Origin: Nocardioides sp. Root682
Lineage (GTDB): Bacteria; Actinomycetota; Actinomycetes; Propionibacteriales; Nocardioidaceae
Length of the DNA stretch: 64,000 bases
Direction of reading: 5' to 3'
Assembly: GCF_001427795.1 (NCBI RefSeq)
Contig: NZ_LMHJ01000003.1
Coordinates: 913,106-977,105 of the forward strand
Shown here: one piece after another, positions 26,965 to 34,996 of the stretch
Layout of the letters: each line of letters begins with the position of its first letter
Position numbering within the stretch: the stretch's first letter is position 1
The notes under the pieces: generated by a model
The model's database searches: none
What the model saw: only the letters and a program-made list of their open reading frames with translations
Told to the model about the DNA's origin: nothing
Position numbers and translations under genes: made by a program

Positions 26965-27651
26965 GTGAACAAGTCTCAGTTGATCGACGCGCTGGCCGAC
27001 CGATTCGAGGGCAGCCGCAAGGACGCGTCACACGCGCTCGACGCGGTCCTCGACACCATCACTCGCCAGGTGGCCAAGGGCGAGAAGGTCGCCATCACCG
27101 GCTTCGGCTCCTTCGAGAAGGCCGTGCGCAACGCCCGTTGGGTCCGCAACCCGCAGACCGGCGAGCGCGTCAAGACCAAGAAGAAGTCTGTTCCGAAGTT
27201 CAGCGCTGGCGCTGACCTGAAGAACGTCGTCTCCGGTGCGAAGAAGCTCGCACCGCTTCCGAAGAAGGCCGCTGTCGCGACCAAGGCTGCTGCGACCAAG
27301 CAGGCTGCTCCGGCGAAGAAGGCCGCGGCTCCCGCCAAGAAGGCCGCCACCGCTGCGGTCAAGAAGGCTGCTGCCCCGGCGAAGAAGGCGGCTGCTCCGG
27401 CGAAGAAGGCTGCTGCTCCGGCCAAGAAGGCCGCGACCACCGCGGTCAAGAAGGCTGCTGCTCCGGCGAAGAAGGCCGCGGCTCCCGCCAAGAAGGCCGC
27501 GACCACCGCGGTCAAGAAGGCTGCTGCTCCGGCGAAGAAGGCCGCGGCTCCCGCCAAGAAGGCCGCACCGGCCAAGAAGGCACCCGCCGCCAAGAAGGCG
27601 CCGGCTGCCAAGAAGGCTCCCGCGAAGAAGGCTGCTGCCAAGAAGGCCTGA
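26965..27651 (+). CDS. hupB: HU-type nucleoid protein with AlaLysLys-rich tail
   Basis: 228 residues. Residues 1-90 are a complete HU domain: MNKSQLIDALADRF start, ITGFGSFEKA near 49, and a DNA arm RNPQTGERVK near 63. From about residue 95 the chain is a low-complexity run of AAPAKKA/APAKKA-type repeats ending AAKKA, the histone-H1-like tail typical of actinobacterial HupB. GGAAGGACAAGTA precedes the GTG. The tail DNA is a run of near-identical repeats, so its length is likely to vary between strains. Compacts DNA; in mycobacteria it is acetylated and linked to iron and stress (known for the family). Confidence 0.96.
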   Translation: MNKSQLIDALADRFEGSRKDASHALDAVLDTITRQVAKGEKVAITGFGSFEKAVRNARWVRNPQTGERVKTKKKSVPKFSAGADLKNVVSGAKKLAPLPKKAAVATKAAATKQAAPAKKAAAPAKKAATAAVKKAAAPAKKAAAPAKKAAAPAKKAATTAVKKAAAPAKKAAAPAKKAATTAVKKAAAPAKKAAAPAKKAAPAKKAPAAKKAPAAKKAPAKKAAAKKA

Positions 27652-27668
27652 CCTCGCGCAGTTCCTTG

Positions 27669-27705
27669 ATCGGGCCGTCCTCCTTCGGGAGGGCGGCCCG
27701 ATTGC
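27669..27705 (+). terminator. terminator of hupB
   Basis: 15-base arms (27669-27683 and 27688-27702) pair with one T-G, around a TTCG tetraloop, followed by TGCCTTTCC. It also faces the end of the convergent fbiD/cofC gene. Confidence 0.88.
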
Positions 27706-27727
27706 CTTTCCTGCCTCGGTCCTGGCC

Positions 27728-28387
27728 TCAGTCCTGGGTCAGGCGTACGACGGCCAGTGCCTGCGTCGTCGCAACGCCGACGCCGAGCGTGATGGCCTCG
27801 CGCAGGCCGTCGAGGTCGTCGACGTCACGCCTCAGCGTGACCATGGGGCCGGGGACCTCGAGCGCGTCCTCGCTGTGACGCTGCGCGGAGTCCGGACCGA
27901 ACCGCGGGTCGAAGTCGTCGTACCCGGCGCTGTAGAACGTGGTGCCCGTGCCGTCGGCGTCCCGCACGAAGCAGGCCGTCGTCGTCGCGGCGAACTCCAG
28001 GGCAGCAGCGAGGTCGATCGGTGCAAGGGCAGGCAGGTCTGCGCACAACGCGACCGGTCGCAGGTCGGGGCGTTCGTCGCGGACCACGGCGGCCGCGTGA
28101 CGCAGCGCGGCGTTGAGGCCGCCACCGGGATCGGTGCACGTGGTCGCGCCTCGAGCGGCCAGCGTGGCAGCGAAGGCGTCGTCGTCGCTGACCACCAGGA
28201 CGCCCGCGACACCGGGTGTCTGCAGGCAGGCATCGACCGCGTCGGCGGCGAAGGCGCCGGCGAGCCGACCGCGGTCTGCGTCGTCCAGCGTGGTCATCCG
28301 GGACTTCGCGGTGCCCGGCGACTTCACCGGCAGCAGGATGACGAAACCACCCGGACGCGAGACCACGACGCCCATCTTCGCAGGCAT
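27728..28387 (-). CDS. fbiD: F420 precursor guanylyltransferase (FbiD/CofC)
   Basis: About 219 residues. ILLPVKSPGTAKSRM near the N-terminus is the nucleotide-binding loop of CofC, and ADLPALAPIDLAAAL near 110 is the second family motif. In actinobacteria FbiD makes the guanylylated phosphoenolpyruvate used for coenzyme F420. The start is uncertain: ATG 28387 (MPAKMG) is taken, ATG 28375 is possible; neither has a clear ribosome site. The other fbi genes are not nearby. Divergent from plsC, with 61 bases between. Confidence 0.85.
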   Translation of the reverse strand: MPAKMGVVVSRPGGFVILLPVKSPGTAKSRMTTLDDADRGRLAGAFAADAVDACLQTPGVAGVLVVSDDDAFAATLAARGATTCTDPGGGLNAALRHAAAVVRDERPDLRPVALCADLPALAPIDLAAALEFAATTTACFVRDADGTGTTFYSAGYDDFDPRFGPDSAQRHSEDALEVPGPMVTLRRDVDDLDGLREAITLGVGVATTQALAVVRLTQD

Positions 28388-28448
28388 GCCGAGCGACGCG
28401 TGTCGCGCCCTGGAGTGGTCGGGGTCACTGACCGGTAGCCTGCGTCTC

Positions 28449-29198
28449 GTGAAGGTGCGCAAGTTCCAGGAGAAGCGTGGCTGGGCGTTCGGGTTGGGCG
28501 TGATGATCGTCAAACCGTTCCTGCTCTCGACGACGCGTCAGGAGTGGATCGGCGGCGAGAACATCCCGGAGACGGGTGGCTACCTCATCGTCCTCAACCA
28601 CATCTCCCACGTCGATCCGCTCACTGCGGCGCACCTGGTCTACGAGTACGGCCGCAAGCCCCGCTACCTCGCCAAGGCCGGGCTCTTCGACAATCCGATG
28701 CTGGGCAAGTTCCTCCGTGACGCCGGCCAGATCCCCGTGAAGCGCGACACCCGTGACGCCGTGGGTGCCTTTGCCGCCGCGGTGGATGCGGTCAATGCCG
28801 GCCAGTGCGTGGTCATCTATCCGGAGGCCACCATCACCCGCGACCCCGCGATGTGGCCGATGAAGGGCAAGTCCGGTGCAGCGCGGATCGCGCTCGAGAC
28901 CGGCTGTCCCGTGATCCCGGTCGGCCAGTGGGGGGCACAGGACATGCTGGCTCCCTACGCCAAGCGACCGCATTTCTTCCCACGCAAGAAGGTCGTGATG
29001 CGGGTCGGGCCGCCAGTCGACCTCGAGGACCTGCGGGCGCAGCCGCGCACCACGGCCGTCGTCGCTGAGGCCACCGCCCGGGTGATGGCCGCCATCACCC
29101 ACCAGCTCGAGCTGGTCCGTGGGGAGAAAGCCCCTGCGGAGCGCTATGACATGGCGGTGCACGGCGACCGCTTCAAGAAGCAGAAGAAGGACAAGTGA
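28449..29198 (+). CDS. plsC: 1-acyl-sn-glycerol-3-phosphate acyltransferase
   Basis: 249 residues. Acyltransferase motif I (NHISHVDP, HX4D type) is near residue 51 and the substrate motif YPEATITRD near 125. A hydrophobic N-terminal stretch (about 12-26) tethers it to the membrane. The GTG at 28449 follows TAGCCT (28436-28441) by 7 bases and lacks a ribosome site, so a leaderless mRNA is likely. It overlaps gpsA by four bases (GTGA); together they supply glycerol-3-phosphate and acylate phosphatidic-acid precursors. Confidence 0.9.
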   Translation: MKVRKFQEKRGWAFGLGVMIVKPFLLSTTRQEWIGGENIPETGGYLIVLNHISHVDPLTAAHLVYEYGRKPRYLAKAGLFDNPMLGKFLRDAGQIPVKRDTRDAVGAFAAAVDAVNAGQCVVIYPEATITRDPAMWPMKGKSGAARIALETGCPVIPVGQWGAQDMLAPYAKRPHFFPRKKVVMRVGPPVDLEDLRAQPRTTAVVAEATARVMAAITHQLELVRGEKAPAERYDMAVHGDRFKKQKKDK

Positions 29199-30223
29199 GC
29201 GGCATCGTGGGGAATCTGTCGGGCAACAAGGTTGCCGTGCTGGGTGCTGGTTCGTGGGGGACGGCGTTCTCGATCGTGCTGGCCGACGCCGGCAACGACG
29301 TGAGCATCTGGGCCCGCCGCGAGGAGGTCTCGGCAGCGATCAACGACGGACACGAGAACGTCGACTACCTGCCCGGGATCGAGCTGCCGCGCACCATCAC
29401 CTCGACGCACGACCCGGAGGAGGCCCTCGCCGGCGCCGACATCGTCGTGCTCGCGGTCCCTTCTCAGTCGTTGCGGGAGAACCTCCCCACCTTCTTGCCG
29501 TACGTCGACAACGACGCCGTCTTCGTCTCCTTGATGAAGGGCGTCGAGCTCGGCACCCTGAAGCGCATGTCGGAGGTGATCGCCGAGGTGGGCGACATCG
29601 GCGCGCACCGGATCTCGGTCGTGAGCGGCCCGAACCTCGCCCGCGAGATCGCCCGTCGCGAGCCGGCGGCGTCCGTCGTCGCGTGCGCCGACGAGAACGT
29701 CGCGACCCTGCTGCAGAAGCGCATGCACTCGCCGGCGTTCCGTCCCTACACGAGTGTCGACGTCCTCGGCTGCGAGTTCGGTGGCGCCTACAAGAACGTC
29801 GTCGCGCTGTGCGTGGGCATGGCCGTCGGTCTCGGCTTCGGGGACAACACCACGGCCTCCCTCATCACGCGCGGCCTCGCGGAGACGGCCCGGCTGGCGA
29901 TGAACCTCGGAGCCAACCCGCTGACCCTGATGGGCCTTGCCGGGCTCGGTGACCTCGTCGCCACCTGCTCCTCGCCGCTGTCGCGCAACCGCACCTTCGG
30001 CGAGAAGATGGGGCAGGGGATGTCGGTCGAGGACATCTACGCCTCCACCCGCCAAGTCGCCGAGGGCGCCAAGTCCTGCTCGTCCCTGCGTGCACTGGCC
30101 GCCCAGCTGGGTGTCGACGCGCCGATCGTGGACGCCGTCGACGACGTGGTGGCCGGCAACCTCACGACGTCGGGCCTGATGGAGGCCTTCATCGCGCGGG
30201 ACACCAAGTCCGAGCTGTCCTAG
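29195..30223 (+). CDS. gpsA: glycerol-3-phosphate dehydrogenase [NAD(P)+]
   Basis: 342 residues. Seen: Rossmann VLGAGSWGTAF near residue 15, LMKGVE near 113, SGPNLAREIA near 145, the catalytic Lys in FGGAYKNVVAL near 194, and GLAGLGDLVATC near 249. Makes glycerol-3-phosphate for phospholipids and any teichoic-type polymer. The GTG overlaps plsC. It ends six bases before the 35-base repeat at 30229. Confidence 0.95.
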   Translation: MSGIVGNLSGNKVAVLGAGSWGTAFSIVLADAGNDVSIWARREEVSAAINDGHENVDYLPGIELPRTITSTHDPEEALAGADIVVLAVPSQSLRENLPTFLPYVDNDAVFVSLMKGVELGTLKRMSEVIAEVGDIGAHRISVVSGPNLAREIARREPAASVVACADENVATLLQKRMHSPAFRPYTSVDVLGCEFGGAYKNVVALCVGMAVGLGFGDNTTASLITRGLAETARLAMNLGANPLTLMGLAGLGDLVATCSSPLSRNRTFGEKMGQGMSVEDIYASTRQVAEGAKSCSSLRALAAQLGVDAPIVDAVDDVVAGNLTTSGLMEAFIARDTKSELS

Positions 30224-30228
30224 TCGTT

Positions 30229-30263
30229 GGTCGAGGAGGTTGCGCTGCAACCGTCTCGAGACC
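30229..30263. repeat. 35-base palindromic element between convergent genes
   Basis: Same element as at 12730 and 42005: opens GGTCGAGGAGGTTGC, centre GCT, closes GCAACCGTCTCGAGACC. It fills the space between the gpsA stop and the stop of the PLP gene, overlapping the latter by one base, and could end transcription from both sides. Confidence 0.9.
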
Positions 30264-31345
30264 TAGTTGATGCGGTCCAGGGCCTGACGCAGGTCCTCCC
30301 AGAGGTCATCGACGTCCTCGATGCCCACCGAGAGCCGGACCAGGCCCTCGGGGATCGTCGTGGCCTCGAGCTTCCAGCGCCGGCGCCGCTCGAACGTCGA
30401 CTCCACGCCACCCAGTGACGTCGCATGGACCCAGAGCGACGTCGCGCGGACCACGAAGTCTGCGGCATCGGCCCCGCCAGCGATGACGGGCGCGATGATC
30501 GCGCCGAAGCCCGGGTAGCGGACCTCCTCGATCGCGGGATGCTCCGCGAGACGTCGGGCGAGCTCCATCGCATTGGCCTGGGCGCGCTCCAGACGGACGT
30601 GCAGGGTGCGCAGGCCCCGGAGTGCCAGCCAGGCCTCGAACGGCCCGGGTACGGCCCCCATGAGGTCGCGGCGGCCCTTCAGGGCGGCGTACACGTCGTC
30701 GTCGGCGGTCACGATCGCACCCATCAGCACGTCGCTGTGGCCGGAGATGTACTTCGTCGCGGAGTGCACCACGATGTCGGCGCCGAGGGAGAGCGGCTGC
30801 TGGAGCAGGGGAGTGGCGAAGGTGTTGTCGACGATCACCCGGATCCCGAGCTCGTGTGCCGCGGCGGCGAGGGTGGCGATGTCGGCGACCTCGAGGGCAG
30901 GGTTCGTGGGCGACTCCAGCCAGAGCATCGCGCAGTCCTCGTCCGCCTCCATGGCGTCGATCACGGCAGCGGTGTCGGTGATGTCGAGCAGCGTGGCGTG
31001 CAGACGTCCGCGTGACTCGAAGTCGGCCAGCGCCGCGATGGTCCCGCTGTAGGAGTGGCGTGGTGCGATCACGCCGCCGTCCTGTCCGACCAGGTCGAGG
31101 AGCGTGGTGGCTGCCGCCATGCCGGACGCGAAGGCCAGCGCCCGGCCGCCCTCCAGTGCGCCGAGGGCCTCCTCGAACGCCGACCACGTCGGATTGCCGT
31201 ACCTGCCGTATTCCAGGTCGCCGGTCGCGACGTACGTCGACGTCATCGTGATCGGGACGTTCAGCGGCTGGTCAGGGTCGTGGGGCGGACGGCCCGCGGT
31301 CACCGCGATGGTCGCCGGGTGGAGCCGTGACGTGGGAGACGACAT
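30263..31345 (-). CDS. cystathionine gamma-lyase/synthase family enzyme
   Basis: 360-residue Cys/Met-metabolism PLP enzyme. Seen: YGRYGNPT near 47, ASGMAAATTLL near 73, ESPTNPALEVADI near 145, and the Schiff-base Lys in HSATKYISGHSD near 199. GVESTFERRRRW near 315 is the substrate end. Lyase and synthase cannot be told apart by eye, so the direction (cysteine from cystathionine, or the reverse) is open. TACCTT lies 6 bases before the ATG. Divergent from ddl. Confidence 0.88.
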   Translation of the reverse strand: MSSPTSRLHPATIAVTAGRPPHDPDQPLNVPITMTSTYVATGDLEYGRYGNPTWSAFEEALGALEGGRALAFASGMAAATTLLDLVGQDGGVIAPRHSYSGTIAALADFESRGRLHATLLDITDTAAVIDAMEADEDCAMLWLESPTNPALEVADIATLAAAAHELGIRVIVDNTFATPLLQQPLSLGADIVVHSATKYISGHSDVLMGAIVTADDDVYAALKGRRDLMGAVPGPFEAWLALRGLRTLHVRLERAQANAMELARRLAEHPAIEEVRYPGFGAIIAPVIAGGADAADFVVRATSLWVHATSLGGVESTFERRRRWKLEATTIPEGLVRLSVGIEDVDDLWEDLRQALDRIN

Positions 31346-31369
31346 GCCTCAAAGGTAGGGTCAGCCGCG

Positions 31370-32494
31370 ATGAATGCTCCCACCGGCCGCCGTGTCCGCG
31401 TCGCCCTCGTCTTCGGCGGTCGCTCCACCGAGCACGCCATTTCGTGTGTCACAGCCGGCAGCGTGCTGCAGGCGATCGATCGCGAGAAGTACGACGTCGT
31501 CCCCATCGGCATCGCGACGGACGGCCGTTGGGTGCTGGAGGACGACGACCCGCAGCGCCATCGGATCACCGGCCCCGGACAGCTGCCATCGGTCGATGCC
31601 GAGCGCTCCGCGGTCGCCCTGGCGCGCACCGCTGCGGGCACCGGCCTCGTCGTCAGCGACGCCTCGGCGCCGCCGCGCGCCCTCGGCGACGTCGACGTCG
31701 TATTCCCGCTGCTGCACGGCCCGTGGGGCGAGGACGGCACCATCCAGGGACTCTTCGAGATGTCCGACGTGCGCTACGTCGGTTCGGGCGTCCTCGCGTC
31801 CGCAGTGAGCATGGACAAGGCCTTCATGAAGGTCGTGCTCGCCGCTGCCGGGCTCCCGGTCATGCCGAGCCACGTGGTCACCGCCCGCGAGTGGGCGGCC
31901 GACCCGGCCGGGGTGCGTGAGCGTGTCGCCGGCCTCGGATACCCGCTGTTCGTGAAGCCGGCCCGTGGGGGTTCCAGCATCGGCATCGCGAAGGCGCACG
32001 CGCCTGAAGACCTCGACGCAGCCATCGAGACGGCGCTGGCGCACGACCCGAAGGTCCTGGTCGAGGTGTCGGCCGAGGGTGCCCGTGAGGTCGAGTGCGG
32101 CGTGCTCGAAGCGCTCGGCGGCGGGGTCGACACCAGCCTGCCCGCCGAGATCCGGATCACCGGTGACCACGAGTTCTACGACTTCGAGGCCAAGTACCTC
32201 CCCGAGGAGGCCACCGAGCTCGACGTGCCGGCGATCCTGCCCGACGGTGTCGAGGACCGGATGCGCACGATGGCCGCGGAGGCCTTCCTCGCCGTTGGCT
32301 GCGAGGGCCTGGCCCGCGTCGACTTCTTCCTGATGCCCGACGGTTCGCTGGTCATCAACGAGCTCAACACGATGCCGGGCTTCACGCCGCTGTCGATGTT
32401 CCCGCAGATGTGGGCCGCTTCCGGCCTGGAGTACGGCGCACTCGTCGACCGACTGCTGACGCTCGCCCTCCAGCGCGACACAGGCCTGCGTTAG
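31370..32494 (+). CDS. ddl: D-alanine--D-alanine ligase
   Basis: 374-residue ATP-grasp enzyme making D-Ala-D-Ala for peptidoglycan. Seen: FGGRSTEHAISC near residue 15, LHGPWGEDGTIQG near 115, KPARGGSSIGI near 198 (ATP loop) and the metal-binding INELNTMPGFTPLSM near 327. Normal length. TAGGGT (31356-31361) is 8 bases before the ATG, so it is probably leaderless. Two repeat elements follow the stop. Confidence 0.96.
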   Translation: MNAPTGRRVRVALVFGGRSTEHAISCVTAGSVLQAIDREKYDVVPIGIATDGRWVLEDDDPQRHRITGPGQLPSVDAERSAVALARTAAGTGLVVSDASAPPRALGDVDVVFPLLHGPWGEDGTIQGLFEMSDVRYVGSGVLASAVSMDKAFMKVVLAAAGLPVMPSHVVTAREWAADPAGVRERVAGLGYPLFVKPARGGSSIGIAKAHAPEDLDAAIETALAHDPKVLVEVSAEGAREVECGVLEALGGGVDTSLPAEIRITGDHEFYDFEAKYLPEEATELDVPAILPDGVEDRMRTMAAEAFLAVGCEGLARVDFFLMPDGSLVINELNTMPGFTPLSMFPQMWAASGLEYGALVDRLLTLALQRDTGLR

Positions 32495-32501
32495 GCCCGC
32501 T

Positions 32502-32581
32502 GGTCGAGGAGGTCGGGCAGCGGGGCACCGGACTCCGCCGACCGCTGGTCGAGGAGGTCGCGCAGCGACCGTCTCGAGACC
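32502..32581. repeat. pair of palindromic elements after ddl
   Basis: A full copy (32547-32581) opens GGTCGAGGAGGTCGC and closes GCGACCGTCTCGAGACC. Compared with the other copies, the inner stem is changed on both sides (GGTTGC to GGTCGC, GCAACC to GCGACC), a compensatory change that keeps pairing. A degenerate copy (from 32502, GGTCGAGGAGGTCGGGCAGC) precedes it. They fill the space between convergent ddl and the DUF3515 gene. Confidence 0.88.
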
Positions 32582-32582
32582 G

Positions 32583-33068
32583 CTATGCGCAATCGTCGAC
32601 CAAGGTGAAGTGATCCTTGATCAAGGGCGCGAGCACCGACATCACCGCAGGTGCGGCGTTGGGCCGGTACTCCGCGGGGATGATGATCTCCACGCGCGGC
32701 ACGTAGCCGGCAGCCGTCAGCGTGAGATCGAGGCCCTGGTCGTCGTACTGCTCATCGGGGATGAAGTAGCCGACGCCGTTGGCCGTCTCGCACGACGCGG
32801 TCAGGTCGAAGCCCTCGGGCGTGGGGACGCCACAACGCACCACGATGGCCGGATCGCCGTACGCGGCGGCGGGCGCGTCGGCCGGCCTGATGTCGACACG
32901 ATCCTGCTCGGCCAGCGAGTCGGGCAGCTCGGCAGCGAAGGCGTCACACGCCTCGCGGTCGGCGCGCGAGAGGTCGGGTACGTCGACCTCGACCGGCCCG
33001 CCGCAGGCCACGAGGACGACACTGGCGGCGACCAGGAGGGTCGCTCGCCCGCGTCGGCGCAGCTGCAC
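32583..33068 (-). CDS. DUF3515-type lipoprotein
   Basis: 161 residues. Signal with lipobox LVACGG near residue 19 makes Cys22 the lipidation site; the mature part (LSRADREACDAFAAELPDSL, then ending VDDCA) matches the DUF3515 family found between ddl and thiL in actinobacteria. The function is unknown; a cell-envelope role is only inferred from place and neighbours. The GTG at 33068 follows the stop of the Lrp-type gene by three bases, so the two are one operon. Confidence 0.85.
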   Translation of the reverse strand: MQLRRRGRATLLVAASVVLVACGGPVEVDVPDLSRADREACDAFAAELPDSLAEQDRVDIRPADAPAAAYGDPAIVVRCGVPTPEGFDLTASCETANGVGYFIPDEQYDDQGLDLTLTAAGYVPRVEIIIPAEYRPNAAPAVMSVLAPLIKDHFTLVDDCA

Positions 33069-33071
33069 GCG

Positions 33072-33308
33072 TCAGATGTGGACGACGGGGCAGGTCAGGG
33101 TGCGGGTGATCCCGTCGAGGTTCTGCACCTTGGAGACGACCAGCTTGCCGAGCTCGTCGACGTTGCGGGCTTCGGCGCGCACGATCACGTCGTAGGGGCC
33201 GGTCACGTCCTCGGCGAGGGTGACGCCCTTGATGTTGCCGACCTCGCGAGCGACATCTGCCGCCTTGCCCACGTCGGTCTGAATGAGGATGTAGGCCTGA
33301 ACCACCAT
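33072..33308 (-). CDS. Lrp/AsnC ligand-binding (RAM) domain protein, no DNA-binding part
   Basis: 78 residues with only the alpha/beta RAM domain of Lrp/AsnC regulators: VVQAYILIQTDVGKAADVA, then VTGPYDVIVRAEA and ITRTLTCPVVHI. The helix-turn-helix is absent, so the protein probably senses an amino acid by oligomerising, perhaps mixed with full-length Lrp proteins (inference). GGGAGC lies before the ATG. First gene of a two-gene unit with the DUF3515 lipoprotein. Confidence 0.88.
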   Translation of the reverse strand: MVVQAYILIQTDVGKAADVAREVGNIKGVTLAEDVTGPYDVIVRAEARNVDELGKLVVSKVQNLDGITRTLTCPVVHI

Positions 33309-33416
33309 GGGTCATAGCTCCCGTCGACTGGATGAAGAACGCTTCAACCTACCCCCATCCGGCGTCGCAGCAGAACCGGCGAGCACTCGGACTGATCGGT
33401 CTGGTGGGATGGACCC

Positions 33417-34409
33417 ATGACTTCGGGGATCGACCGCGACGCGACCCAATCATCGACACTGGCGGACCTCGGCGAATTCGGGCTGATCGGACAGATCCGC
33501 ACGATCGTCACCAGCACCGCTCCGGGAGAGGACGTCCTGGTCGGTCCGGGCGACGACGCGGCGGTGCTGCGGGTCCGCAAGGGGCACGTCGTGGTGTCCA
33601 CGGATGTGATGGTCGAGGGCCGTCACTTCCGCCGCGACTGGGCCGAAGCCGTCGACGTCGGGCACCGGGCCGCGGCGCAGAACCTCTCCGACATCAACGC
33701 CATGGGCGGACGCGCGCAGTGGCTGACGGTCGGCCTCGCCGCGCCCGCCGACCTGCCCGCCGCGTGGGCACTCGACTTCACCCGCGGCTTCGCCGAGGAG
33801 TGCGCCCTCGTCGGCGCCGGGCTGGTGGGTGGCGACGTGAGCCGCGCCGACCAGGTCGTCATCTCCGTGACCGCCATCGGCGCCTGCACCACTTCGCCCG
33901 TGCTGCGCTCGGGAGCCGTCCCCGGGGACGTCGTGGCGCTCTGTGGGCGCCAGGGCTGGGCCGCAGGCGGCCTCGCCGTGCTGGGGCGAGGCTTCCGGTC
34001 ACCCCGCGTGCTGGTCGAGTCGTACCGACGGCCCGCGCCGCCGTACGACGCCGGGCCGCAGGCCGCGGACGCCGGCGCCACCTCGATGATCGACATCTCC
34101 GACGGTCTGCTGGCCGAGGCCGGCCACCTGGCCACCGGGTCGGGCGTCACCCTCGACATCGAGACGTCCGCGTTCGAGATCCCCGAACCGCTCGTGGCCG
34201 TCGGTGCGGCGCTGGGGTCGGACCCGCTCCAGTTCATCCTGGGAGGGGGAGACGACCACGCCCTGCTCGCCACCTTCCCGGCCGACGTCCCGCTCCCCGA
34301 CGGCTGGACCCGGATCGGCACGGTCGGCGTGCTCGCGCCCGGCAAGAAGTCCATGGTCACGGTCGACGGGGCGTCGTACGACGGCCCGACGGGCTGGTCG
34401 CACTTCTGA
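33417..34409 (+). CDS. thiL: thiamine-monophosphate kinase
   Basis: 330 residues, makes thiamine pyrophosphate from thiamine monophosphate. Seen: GDDAAVLRV near residue 45, the metal-binding STDVMVEGRHF near 61, and ISDGLLAEAGHLA near 226, all PurM-like kinase motifs of ThiL. Divergent from the Lrp-type gene. Ends before the repeat-rich region at 34433. Confidence 0.95.
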   Translation: MTSGIDRDATQSSTLADLGEFGLIGQIRTIVTSTAPGEDVLVGPGDDAAVLRVRKGHVVVSTDVMVEGRHFRRDWAEAVDVGHRAAAQNLSDINAMGGRAQWLTVGLAAPADLPAAWALDFTRGFAEECALVGAGLVGGDVSRADQVVISVTAIGACTTSPVLRSGAVPGDVVALCGRQGWAAGGLAVLGRGFRSPRVLVESYRRPAPPYDAGPQAADAGATSMIDISDGLLAEAGHLATGSGVTLDIETSAFEIPEPLVAVGAALGSDPLQFILGGGDDHALLATFPADVPLPDGWTRIGTVGVLAPGKKSMVTVDGASYDGPTGWSHF

Positions 34410-34432
34410 GCTGTCTGGGCTCAGGCGGGCGG

Positions 34433-34584
34433 CTGTAACACGCTGTCCGCCCCACTGGCCGACCGATGACGTCGCGAAAGTGGCGCTGTAGGGGTCGGCT
34501 ACCACTGACACGGGGCGCCCAGAAGGGCGGACAGCGTGTTGCAGCAGCAACCGGTCGCCCAGTACGGCGGACAGCGTGTTACAG
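34433..34584. repeat. three copies of a ~28-bp repeat between thiL and rpmB
   Basis: GGCGGACAGCGTGTT(G/A)CAG occurs directly at 34526-34544 and 34566-34584, 40 bases apart, and inverted at 34433-34451 (CTGTAACACGCTGTCCGCC). Similarity extends about 10 bases beyond each core (CCAG-containing flanks). The stretch 34410-34667 has no gene; besides these repeats it holds the rpmB terminator. Function unknown: binding sites, a terminator for thiL, or remnants of a small mobile element. Confidence 0.7.
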
Positions 34585-34604
34585 CAGACCCGCACACAAC
34601 GGCG

Positions 34605-34648
34605 GGCGAAAACACCGAAGGCCGCCACCCGGGGGTGACGGCCTTCGG
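34605..34648 (-). terminator. terminator of rpmB
   Basis: CCGAAGGCCG (34615-34624) pairs with CGGCCTTCGG (34639-34648) over 14 bases; on the minus strand the stem is followed by TGTTTTCG. Confidence 0.85.
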
Positions 34649-34667
34649 CGAAAACTGGTTCAGCGGG

Positions 34668-34853
34668 TCAGCGGCTGACCTTGCCGGCCTTGAGGCAGCC
34701 GGTGCACACGTTGAGGCGCTTCGGGGTGCCGTTGACCGTGGCGCGGACGCGCTGGATGTTCGGGTCGAAGCGGCGCTTCGTGATCTTTCGCGACCACGGC
34801 CGGTTGTTACCGAACGAAGGCTTCTTGGCGCAGATGTCGCACACGGCGGCCAT
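34668..34853 (-). CDS. rpmB: 50S ribosomal protein L28
   Basis: 61 residues. MAAVCDICAKKPSFGNN start and NVCTGCLKAGKVSR end identify L28 of the zinc-ribbon (C+) form with two CxxC pairs. AGGAG lies 6 bases before the ATG at 34853. Actinobacteria often carry a second, cysteine-free L28 used under zinc limitation; whether this genome does cannot be seen here. Divergent from the FakA-like gene. Confidence 0.95.
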   Translation of the reverse strand: MAAVCDICAKKPSFGNNRPWSRKITKRRFDPNIQRVRATVNGTPKRLNVCTGCLKAGKVSR

Positions 34854-34996
34854 GGTGAACTCCTGATGATTGCGGTTCAAAGTCTGGTGTCGACCGGGCG
34901 CGCAACGCACTCCAGACAACCGGAAGAGAATAGCCGACACGAGCCTGCGGACCGAAATCGACAGGTGGTCAGCGTCAGCCACTAGGGTGACCAGCG

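Noticed and set aside
27300..27648. Tandem repeats at the hupB end as a separate repeat locus
   Set aside because: They encode the normal AlaLysLys tail of HupB and keep the frame throughout.
34433..34584. CRISPR array
   Set aside because: Only three copies, one inverted, with irregular spacing and no cas genes.
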